This document shows positions 42,870 through 50,785 of a stretch of 64,000 nucleotides of DNA, piece after piece. The notes below the pieces were generated by a model. That model ran no database searches. It worked only from the letters and a program-made list of their open reading frames with translations, and was not told where the DNA came from. Source of the stretch: an uncultured Methanobrevibacter sp. (GTDB taxonomy: Archaea > Methanobacteriota > Methanobacteria > Methanobacteriales > Methanobacteriaceae); the NCBI RefSeq assembly GCF_937881195.1, contig NZ_CALGFC010000024.1, positions 1 through 64,000 of the forward strand, read 5' to 3'. Both the position numbers and the translations under genes were made by a program. How positions within the stretch are numbered: position 1 is the first letter of the stretch; each line of letters starts with the position of its first letter.

Positions 42870-45692
42870 TTATTCTAAAGGATAAGTTAAATTCCCATTT
42901 GTAATTTTAAAACTAATATCATTAGAAATTATATTTAATATTTTATTATAAGCTAAAATCAGATCTTCATCTTTTATTTTAATCTCAATTAAAAAATACC
43001 CATCAATTTTTTGTTTCAACCTTGAAGTTAAAGGCAGAGAATTATTATTATCATTAAATCTTGAATAAATTGTATCATTAAAAGAAAGATAATCTTTAAC
43101 AGTTTGTTCTTTCAAATAAAAATTAATTTCCTCATATTTTACTCCAAATGAAAGGAGAGAATTTTTAATTTTATCTATACTAATATTATTTGAATTTTCT
43201 TCAATATTATTAGAAATATACTCTTCTTTTTCATAGAATATAACATCTACTAGACTACAAAAAGGGAAAATCTTATTAATAGTCTTTTGAATATTATTTT
43301 CACTAACATACTTAATATTAGCTGGAATTAAATCCTTATCTATTAATATTTCATACATACTAGCAATATTTCCACTTTCAATATTAATTGTGAAACTTTT
43401 TGAAACACTACTATATATAGAATCCCCAGAAAATGTTACAATCGCATAATAAGTACCATCTGCTATATTCTCATCTAAATTTAGATAGACTCTTCCTAAA
43501 CTATTAGTTAAAAGATTAAGATTTATATCAAGTAATGGAATTTCTATATTAATGTTTTTATTAGCTAAAGGATTATTATAAAAATCTACTAAAATAGGAC
43601 TAATAATCATGTTGTTATTATTAGTTTTATATAGTGTTGAATCTTCAATTATGAAATTTGTGCTATTTGAAGCAGGATTGAGATTAAGATAGCTTATAAC
43701 CTTATTCTCAAATTCACAAAACACATTATTAGCTAACTCTAATACTAATGCAACATCCAAATGACCATATTTAGTTTTAAGAAATTGCAAATATTTCCCT
43801 AATTTATTATAATTTCCATTATATTTTTTATCATTATAAAAATAAAAATCTTCAAATGATTGTAATTTAACTAATTCCCATTCATTTAAACCGAGATTAT
43901 CTAATATTGTTCTGTTAGCTAAATCTCCTTGTTTTCCTAATGTGTATTTTAGATCTTCTTTATTCATTTCAATATTATTTAAACTAATATTGTTAAGTTT
44001 AATATCCATTTCATTACTATAATCAGATAAGAAATAATTATTAAAAGAGCTAGTTCTAAATATTGTATAAATCTGATGATCTTTATTTTTAATTGGAAAT
44101 CCTGAAGATCCTTCACTATTAATCTCAAGAATAGGTTCATTATTAGAATTTCTTATACTAGCATTATTCACAATAACTTTCGAATTATCTGTAAAATTAG
44201 TTTCATCTAATAATCTGTAAGGATTATTATATTCCTCAGTTTCATATTCTAATTTAAGAAACATTTCATCAATAAGAGATATATCAATATTATCAAATAT
44301 AACATCAATTCCTTTTTTAACTTCATTTGAAGATATATCCACATCAAAAACAAAAAAATGACTAATTTTTCCTGCAAACTCAGATTGAGATGATTCAGCT
44401 GAACTAAAATCTTCTTTATTATTAAATATTATCTTAACATTTTCAGAAAAAGGATAATTTAAAGTATTAACTATCCTAACTGTGATTTTAGTAACTTTAA
44501 CATTATCCTTAAGGATTAAATCAATACAATTACTAAAATGATGATTCCCATTAAGGTTATTAATATCATCAGGTACAAAATAGATAGTTTCATCATGCCC
44601 AGTAAAGTCAAATCGATTAAGATATAAACTGCTATCACCATTATTAACAGTACTACTTATTTTTGAATAAACTGTAAATCGCTCATCTTTTTTAAGATAA
44701 GGTATTTTAAGCAATAATAGATTATAACCTACCTTACTAATTATTTTATGACTTAATTTATCTTTAAGATTACAGGAACTATTAGAATAAAATTCAAGAT
44801 TTTTAAAATCATCCCTAATATTTTTAATAGATTTAAAAGGAAAGTCTTTTATAACAAATATAAAATCTCGAACATTATTTTTAGAAGAAGGTAATTTGAA
44901 AATTAATGAAATATTTGAATCATGAGGGTTAATTAATTCAGAATTATCTTCTTCAATAATTTCTATCTCATTTCTATCTTTTCTTTTTAATTCAGAATTA
45001 ACATTAAAATGCTCAAATAATTCAACTTGAACAAATTGTTCACTTATTCTCATTTGAATTATCTTTTTTAATCTATTTTCATAATCATAATCCGATTCAG
45101 TTGCTTGATTAAAAAAAGTAGGTATTGTATTATAAAATTTATCTTTTTCTAAGGGATCATTAAAAATTTCTAATAATCTTCTATTAACACCAAGATTGGA
45201 ACCAATATTATCAAGATTATTATCATGATCAAAAATATTATTCTCAATAAGATCATTTTCAGGAATACCCTTTAAAAAATGATTATCATTAAAATCAATT
45301 ATCTCTAAAATGAATTTTGTCTTAGGAATAACCGCTTCATTATCTTCATTTACATTTAACAAAATAGAATCATTAAATTCATCTATTCCACTTTCAAATT
45401 CTTCATTATAAATAGTAATTAGTTCTTCATTATTCCTTTGAGAATATATGCTGATTTTTTTAATGTCTGGAATTTTTACATGAAAATTAATAGAATATTC
45501 ATAAGGATTTGATTGTACCCTCCAAAGTTTCAAAGGCCTTTCTAAGATATAACTTAATTGTAATTTTAGAATATCCTTTTTTAATGATTGGATTGTTTTA
45601 GAAAAACTAGATACTACTTTATAATTGTTACTTCCAACTGATTTATCCATAAAGTGAGGATAATTTTTAAGCATTTTGTCTAAAATATTCAA
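42870..45692 (-). CDS. Large baseplate/fibre protein with Ig-like domain
   Basis: A 940-aa protein directly after gpJ, the place of gpI in P2-like viruses. The first 60 residues (MNILDKMLKNYPHFMDKS, SFSKTIQSLKKDILKLQ) look like a baseplate-binding start. The long middle is Asn/Asp/Ile-rich beta sequence. At about residues 690-780 there is an Ig-like repeat of the surface-protein type (NTFIIEDSTLY-like start, VDFYNNPLANKNINIEIP, LLTNSLGRVYLNLDENIADGTYYAIVTFSGD in part). The start is TTG 45692 with AGGAGGTT seven bases upstream. Role: baseplate periphery and fibre attachment or host contact, inferred. Confidence 0.55.
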   Translation of the reverse strand: MNILDKMLKNYPHFMDKSVGSNNYKVVSSFSKTIQSLKKDILKLQLSYILERPLKLWRVQSNPYEYSINFHVKIPDIKKISIYSQRNNEELITIYNEEFESGIDEFNDSILLNVNEDNEAVIPKTKFILEIIDFNDNHFLKGIPENDLIENNIFDHDNNLDNIGSNLGVNRRLLEIFNDPLEKDKFYNTIPTFFNQATESDYDYENRLKKIIQMRISEQFVQVELFEHFNVNSELKRKDRNEIEIIEEDNSELINPHDSNISLIFKLPSSKNNVRDFIFVIKDFPFKSIKNIRDDFKNLEFYSNSSCNLKDKLSHKIISKVGYNLLLLKIPYLKKDERFTVYSKISSTVNNGDSSLYLNRFDFTGHDETIYFVPDDINNLNGNHHFSNCIDLILKDNVKVTKITVRIVNTLNYPFSENVKIIFNNKEDFSSAESSQSEFAGKISHFFVFDVDISSNEVKKGIDVIFDNIDISLIDEMFLKLEYETEEYNNPYRLLDETNFTDNSKVIVNNASIRNSNNEPILEINSEGSSGFPIKNKDHQIYTIFRTSSFNNYFLSDYSNEMDIKLNNISLNNIEMNKEDLKYTLGKQGDLANRTILDNLGLNEWELVKLQSFEDFYFYNDKKYNGNYNKLGKYLQFLKTKYGHLDVALVLELANNVFCEFENKVISYLNLNPASNSTNFIIEDSTLYKTNNNNMIISPILVDFYNNPLANKNINIEIPLLDINLNLLTNSLGRVYLNLDENIADGTYYAIVTFSGDSIYSSVSKSFTINIESGNIASMYEILIDKDLIPANIKYVSENNIQKTINKIFPFCSLVDVIFYEKEEYISNNIEENSNNISIDKIKNSLLSFGVKYEEINFYLKEQTVKDYLSFNDTIYSRFNDNNNSLPLTSRLKQKIDGYFLIEIKIKDEDLILAYNKILNIISNDISFKITNGNLTYPLE

Positions 45693-45709
45693 ATAATAAC
45701 CTCCTGTGA

Positions 45710-46915
45710 TTAGGATAAAACAAGATTAATATTTTCTTTAGATAAATGAGCTTTCATTGATGGAGGAATAATCACACTATTATCTTCATTTATATGAATT
45801 TCTTCATTATCAACAGTCAAACTCTCAATTTTTAATGATCTTAATTCTTCTACTTGTGAACGAACATAATAAGCCAATTCAAAAGGAATAAAATCCACCC
45901 CTAAACCAAGTCCTTTGTTAGTTGAACCATCAAAATTAAAACCCCCATTAAAATAAACAAGAATATAATTAATAATTTTTTGCAGTAATAATTCTTTTTC
46001 ATTATCAGTTAAGCTTAACTCATTAACAAATAAAACATTTAAAACTATTTCCATGGTGAAATTAAGATAATTCACTCCTTCAATTGTTATATCTTCATTT
46101 AATATTTTTACATCTTCAACTACTTCTGCAACATTATTAATAACTTCATCAAAAGGAGGATCAATAATAATTCTACCTGTTCCTGGTCCTTGCCAATATG
46201 GCTCAAGATAATATGAATCAACCTCTTTAACTGTTAAAATTGCATTAGTGATTGCATCAGAAGTGCCTTTTTCTAATGAATATTTCCAATTAAGAAGTCT
46301 CTTACGATAATTTTCATCAGTTTCCTCATCTTTACCCCCATAAGCTTTGGATTGATTAATAATACTAGCAATTCCATGAAGTTCTTCTTCCATGTTTATA
46401 ATAGTTCCTTCTAGAACATTACCTATTGCCCCTACTTCTGTACATTCAGACTTTAATTCTACTCTTGAATCAGAATCATTAATTATAGCAGACTCAACTG
46501 TTCTAAAACTAACTCCTGAATCAGTGCTTGCATAAAAGTCTTCTGGAACTATTATTGGAAATTCAACATCACCCTCAGGTTCAAATTCAATAAGAACAAC
46601 CGAAGCTTCAGCAGATTCTCTTTCAAAAAACATAGCTCCTAATTCATCTAAATCTTCATCAACAGCTGTTTTAATACTCTTTGAATCATACACTTTTTTC
46701 ATTGAGTCATAAGATTCTGAAATTTCAATAGCTAAAACACTTGCCTCAATTATTAAAATACTTTCAAGATCTTGATCTGATTGGACATATTCTAAAAATT
46801 TACTATCATCACTTAAAGCTCCAGAATTATATAAATTGGTAAGTAATGATAAAAAAATATCTTCAAAACTTTTAAATTGTATGTTAATTGTATCATCGAT
46901 TTCATCAATAATCAT
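45710..46915 (-). CDS. Baseplate protein, gpJ family
   Basis: A 401-aa baseplate wedge protein. Typical features are FLEYVQSDQDLESILIIEASVLA, then DLDELGAMFFERESAEAS, VPEDFYASTDSGVSFRTVE, a VGAIGNVLEGTI turn, GGKDEETDENYRKRLLNWK and a lysogenic-phage-like C-terminal sandwich. gpJ proteins belong to contractile tails and some related injectors. ATG 46915 follows a near-perfect AAGGAGGTTGAT; the longer start at 46960 would overlap the previous gene and is rejected. Confidence 0.82.
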   Translation of the reverse strand: MIIDEIDDTINIQFKSFEDIFLSLLTNLYNSGALSDDSKFLEYVQSDQDLESILIIEASVLAIEISESYDSMKKVYDSKSIKTAVDEDLDELGAMFFERESAEASVVLIEFEPEGDVEFPIIVPEDFYASTDSGVSFRTVESAIINDSDSRVELKSECTEVGAIGNVLEGTIINMEEELHGIASIINQSKAYGGKDEETDENYRKRLLNWKYSLEKGTSDAITNAILTVKEVDSYYLEPYWQGPGTGRIIIDPPFDEVINNVAEVVEDVKILNEDITIEGVNYLNFTMEIVLNVLFVNELSLTDNEKELLLQKIINYILVYFNGGFNFDGSTNKGLGLGVDFIPFELAYYVRSQVEELRSLKIESLTVDNEEIHINEDNSVIIPPSMKAHLSKENINLVLS

Positions 46916-46922
46916 TGGAAAA

Positions 46923-47348
46923 TCAACCTCCTTCAATTGAACTTGAAATTTCTGAGCCATCTATTAAAGTAGCTATAAAAAAAATATTTAAAGAATCATT
47001 ATTATTTCTTAGAATATTTATTGATTTCACTTCACTAATTCTCCTAATTTCTAGTAATAATTCTTGAATATATTCTTTTGCAGTCATGTTTAATAATTCA
47101 CTTTCAGTTGTTTTAAAAAGCATAAATATTTTATCTCCAAAAACCTTAAAAATAGGATTGTTCTTTAATTCACCATAAATAGTTAATAATTTAATAGTAG
47201 TGGCTTGTTCAACACATGCAGGACCTTCAATAATAACATAATCATTATTAATGATTTCTCTATCATATGTTCCTTTAATGGTTTTTTTCATATTAATGTC
47301 TTTATTTAAGCTTGTAAAATCCATTCCAATAGTTTCATCATCACTCAT
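46923..47348 (-). CDS. Baseplate wedge protein, gp25/gpW-like
   Basis: A 141-aa protein between the small baseplate gene and gpJ, where gp25-type proteins sit. It has GMDFTSLNKDINMKKTIKG near the start, an NMTAKEYIQELLLEIRRISEV helix and a closing beta strand (NSLNIFFIATLIDGSEISS in part, DSLNIFFIATLIDG). Size and order support the call more than any motif. GGAG precedes the ATG. Contractile tails use this protein to join sheath and baseplate. Confidence 0.6.
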   Translation of the reverse strand: MSDDETIGMDFTSLNKDINMKKTIKGTYDREIINNDYVIIEGPACVEQATTIKLLTIYGELKNNPIFKVFGDKIFMLFKTTESELLNMTAKEYIQELLLEIRRISEVKSINILRNNNDSLNIFFIATLIDGSEISSSIEGG

Positions 47349-47372
47349 TTAAAAACTCCATTATTAATAGTT

Positions 47373-47780
47373 TTATAATAAATAATCAACAAAAATGTAC
47401 CCTTTATCTTGAGGAGATCCATCAATAGCTTGAATAACTCCCAATATATCATTGTTGGGAATTAATGTAGGACCTTTATCATAATCATTGATTAATTCCC
47501 CTTCTGGATAAGGTAATGCAGATTTAGTTAAATAAGCTATTACTTCCTGCATTTTCCCATTATTATTGTTTGGATCTTCAACATAAGTATCACGTAAGTA
47601 TACAATCACAGTTTTATCTTTAATCCTAAATTCTTTTATTATAACCATTTTAAGATTATAATCATTAGTAGGTCCTCCTCCTGCAAATCCCACTTTCGAG
47701 TCAATATTTATCTTTAAAAAATTATTCATTGATTTTGCTAATCTTTTATCTGTAACTGTTGTGACATTTTTTCCAGTCAT
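47373..47780 (-). CDS. Small baseplate protein (spike/gpV-like position)
   Basis: A 135-aa protein with beta-rich sequence (LKMVIIKEFRIKDKTVIVYLRD, as VIIKEFRIKDKTVIVYLRD) and GPTLIPNNDILGVIQAI. I do not see a clear family. In P2-like clusters a gpV-type spike or a DUF2634-like protein lies between hub and gp25, which suits the place and size. Its start overlaps the hub stop by four bases (ATGA). Confidence 0.5.
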   Translation of the reverse strand: MTGKNVTTVTDKRLAKSMNNFLKINIDSKVGFAGGGPTNDYNLKMVIIKEFRIKDKTVIVYLRDTYVEDPNNNNGKMQEVIAYLTKSALPYPEGELINDYDKGPTLIPNNDILGVIQAIDGSPQDKGYIFVDYLL

Positions 47781-50059
47781 AATGTCAATCCCCTTTTTGG
47801 ACAGCTAGTATCTGCATATTTTACTTTTCCATTAATAGTAACACGAACATCACAATGCGCAGTGATTCCACATGTTATACCGCATCTTCTTGAAGCTTTA
47901 TAACCTGCTCCTTGAAGTAAAGCAATTAATAATCCTGCTTGATCATAACAATTAGCAGGTTGAGGGTTTTTAACAAGATTATCTGGTTCGCGACCAGTTT
48001 TATGATCATAATATTTAGTATAAGAAATATTATTCCTAACCCACATAAAACAAGCATGCGGAGTTTTTAATGCTTTTCCTAGTGCTTTAGCTGTTGTAAA
48101 ACCACTAGTAGAACCAGGATTTTCTTCACCATTATCATTTTCATTAGCTACTTGTGCAATATTCATATACCTATCTACAACCAAATCAATTGTAGGAACC
48201 TCTCCCACAGTATATTTCAAATTAAGTGAATTTATAAACATATTTGTATGAATATTCATCCCCACATGTTTTACACCACACCATTCTCCAGTATAAAAAT
48301 AATGTGTTCCTATACAAGTAACTTCAATCTGAAAACCATTATCTAAAACATTTTTATACAATTCTTCAAATGCTAACTGTCTTGCTGCAACTGAATTATA
48401 TTTATATTTATAAATATTAGCTCCTCTAATCTCCCCATATTTACTAACCTCTTCTTCAAGTCTAGCTTTAAATTTTTTAGGCTTGTTTTTACTACCATAA
48501 AACACAACAATAGTGTTTACTGTCCGAGGTTCTGGTTCTTTAAGAGTTATTCCTTCTTTTTTAATATTAATTTGATCATCAGCTAAACATTTAACTGTTT
48601 TCCTATCAGGAGGTTCTGTAATAGTGCAAACCCCTAATCTAACATCAACTAAAACTTCTTTAAAATTTCTTTGAAGTATTGTTGCATATAAAGCATCATA
48701 CCAAGAATTAGCATCACTATCACTACTATATTTACCTTGAGAAGTAACAACTAAAGTATCTGGAGAATAATCAGAAGGCAATCCTAAATTAATTGTTTTA
48801 GGATAAAAAACTGGAGGAGATAATAAAGTCAATTTTTTTGATTTCTTCTTAGGATTTACATTATTACCATCAATACTAAATTGACTATTGCATCCTCCAG
48901 ATTGTTTAGAACAAACAAAAATTCCTTTTTTATATAGTGCTGATGATATTTTTTTACCATATTTTTTAGCATTATTTTTACCACGAATCCATACAATATG
49001 CCCTTTTTTACCACAAACAGGGCATTTATTTTTAGCTGTTGATTTATAAATTCTGTATTCATAAACCTTATTTTTGTCATTAGTAGCAGGATAACCTGCA
49101 CCAGTGACTGGACCATAATTAGTTTTAAGTGATTTACTAACTGAAGGAGTTTTACTATTAGTTGAAGTATTGGTATTATTAGTATTTGAAACTGCATTGG
49201 CCTTAGTCAATCTTCCTCTGGAACCTCCTCCATTTTTGTCACGGCCACAATTACCACAATAATCAGCATCACATGCAGTACAAGTTATCTCTCCACCATC
49301 TGCACCTTTAGGATTACTTCCGTCTAATTTTCCAGAAGCTCCACAAAGAGGGCAGTAATTTTTCCAGCTTCTACTATAATACTTCCATGAACCACAATGA
49401 TAACTACAAGTAGGTTTCCACCTACCAGAAACAACGTCATCAGTATTACTATTTGATGATGAACTCGAATTACTTGTATTTAATTGATCTTCACTTGATT
49501 CTTCTTGAGCTTCTGTTTCTAAAATAGGATTAAAATCTAATTTAACTTTATTAAGCCATTTAGGAAGATGAACATCTGGAATAAGTCCTGCTTTAGCTAT
49601 AATAATTTCAGCTGCATTTTTAACACTATATCCTTTAAGATTAATTCCTGCATCAGCTTCATGTTCTAATAAAACTCCCTCACCAACAAAAGTAATCTCA
49701 ATATTAGTTCTTTGTGAATTAATATCTTTAACATAAACTGTATCATAATCCACCCATTCAATTTTCCCTCCTGGTTTAACCCATGAACACTGAATTAATA
49801 ACTTAGTCCATTTTTTTAAAGCTTTCCATTTAGTTTTACTATAATCCGTGATAAAAGTTCCAGAAGATGTAATATCAGAAGTATCTTTAGAATAATTAAA
49901 ATCATTAATATAAATAACAGGATTAGTTGATTTATAAGGCCTTATAGATAACCTAACATGAAACTCTGATCCATTAGGTGGAGCGAATTTAGCTCTCTGT
50001 TTATTAACAAGATTTATTAAATTAGAGTCGTTATTCCATATTTTAGAATTATAAACCAT
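47777..50059 (-). CDS. Tail hub protein with zinc ribbons and C-terminal lysin domain
   Basis: A 760-aa composite. The N-terminal 200 residues are a hub-like beta domain (FHVRLSIRPYKSTNPVIYI, TNIEITFVGEGVLLEHEAD). Residues about 210-400 hold two zinc-ribbon blocks: CSYHCGSWKYYSRSWKNYCPLCG-type pairs (CPLCG, CTACDADYCGNCG) and CPVCGKKGH with FVCSKQSGGC. A hub-type segment with NTIVVFYGSK follows. The last 100 residues are a transglutaminase-like peptidase: NCYDQAGLLIALLQGAGYK gives Cys704, ITAHCDVRVTIN gives His735 and KYADTSC gives Asp750. This fits an enzyme that opens pseudomurein during entry. ATG 50059 follows GAGGTG. Confidence 0.75.
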   Translation of the reverse strand: MVYNSKIWNNDSNLINLVNKQRAKFAPPNGSEFHVRLSIRPYKSTNPVIYINDFNYSKDTSDITSSGTFITDYSKTKWKALKKWTKLLIQCSWVKPGGKIEWVDYDTVYVKDINSQRTNIEITFVGEGVLLEHEADAGINLKGYSVKNAAEIIIAKAGLIPDVHLPKWLNKVKLDFNPILETEAQEESSEDQLNTSNSSSSSNSNTDDVVSGRWKPTCSYHCGSWKYYSRSWKNYCPLCGASGKLDGSNPKGADGGEITCTACDADYCGNCGRDKNGGGSRGRLTKANAVSNTNNTNTSTNSKTPSVSKSLKTNYGPVTGAGYPATNDKNKVYEYRIYKSTAKNKCPVCGKKGHIVWIRGKNNAKKYGKKISSALYKKGIFVCSKQSGGCNSQFSIDGNNVNPKKKSKKLTLLSPPVFYPKTINLGLPSDYSPDTLVVTSQGKYSSDSDANSWYDALYATILQRNFKEVLVDVRLGVCTITEPPDRKTVKCLADDQINIKKEGITLKEPEPRTVNTIVVFYGSKNKPKKFKARLEEEVSKYGEIRGANIYKYKYNSVAARQLAFEELYKNVLDNGFQIEVTCIGTHYFYTGEWCGVKHVGMNIHTNMFINSLNLKYTVGEVPTIDLVVDRYMNIAQVANENDNGEENPGSTSGFTTAKALGKALKTPHACFMWVRNNISYTKYYDHKTGREPDNLVKNPQPANCYDQAGLLIALLQGAGYKASRRCGITCGITAHCDVRVTINGKVKYADTSCPKRGLTL

Positions 50060-50063
50060 AAGA

Positions 50064-50768
50064 CTAATACACCTCGGTAATTTCAATTACACTAATCTCG
50101 ACTGAAATAAAATCTGGAAATCCATCTTCAAAAATAGGTTTAGCTTTACATAAAGCTTTAAAAGACCCAATATAGATACTGCTAAAATCAATAGGTTTTC
50201 CATTTATTGAATTTATCCAAGATATTGTTGATTGTCTAGTTAAAGTAGAAGTCAAAAATATAGGGGCTTTAAAACTCATTGCCCTACCTTTAATATTTGT
50301 TTTGTAATATCTAGTCATTTCTGATTCTATCTCTATTTCTGCATATTGTTGTTCTTTTGTAGGAGTTTCTAAATCAATGTCAAAAGCATATAAACCTTTT
50401 TTATTAATAACAACTGGGTTATTAATATCTGCAACAACAGGAGGGATATAAGAAGTTGCAGGCTTAATTGTAGAAGTAGTGGATTTAGTAGTGTTTTTAC
50501 TTGCATTTTTAGAATTAGTTTTTTTAAGTTTAGCTCTGTAAGCTTTATCTTTTAAATATCCTGCCTGAGTATATTTCTGCCAATCACCATCAAGATTTTT
50601 ATTATACCAACCTTTGGATTTTAAATATGATTGATAAGATTTAACAGCAGATTTAAAATCTTTACTAGTTTTACCTGTGATTTTACCTGAAAAATAAGCT
50701 TTGCCTTTTTTATTTTTAATAGATTTGAGCCAAGTTTGTTGTTGTTTAATTGAAAGAATTTTTACCAT
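50064..50768 (-). CDS. Tail adaptor with peptidoglycan-binding-like N-terminus
   Basis: A 234-aa protein between tape measure and hub, where gpX/LysM-type tail proteins sit. Residues 5-70 look like a cell-wall-binding repeat (SKDFKSAVKSYQSYLKSKGW followed by NLDGDWQKYTQAGYL). A Lys/Ser/Thr/Pro linker (about 75-105) leads to a C-terminal beta domain (GLYAFDIDLETPTKEQQYAE, PIFLTSTLTRQSTISWI). It may help fix the tail tip to the wall. ATG 50768 follows GAGGTTGA; the earlier TTG at 50777 is rejected. Confidence 0.58.
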   Translation of the reverse strand: MVKILSIKQQQTWLKSIKNKKGKAYFSGKITGKTSKDFKSAVKSYQSYLKSKGWYNKNLDGDWQKYTQAGYLKDKAYRAKLKKTNSKNASKNTTKSTTSTIKPATSYIPPVVADINNPVVINKKGLYAFDIDLETPTKEQQYAEIEIESEMTRYYKTNIKGRAMSFKAPIFLTSTLTRQSTISWINSINGKPIDFSSIYIGSFKALCKAKPIFEDGFPDFISVEISVIEITEVY

Positions 50769-50785
50769 AATCTTCAACCTCTTTA

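Noticed and set aside
45710..46960. Longer gpJ start at 46960
   Set aside because: It would overlap the gp25-like gene by 38 bases, while AAGGAGGTTGAT clearly serves ATG 46915.
48856..49197. Second minus-strand frame inside the hub gene, in another phase
   Set aside because: Composition follows the out-of-frame reading of the Cys/Lys-rich hub; no start signal.
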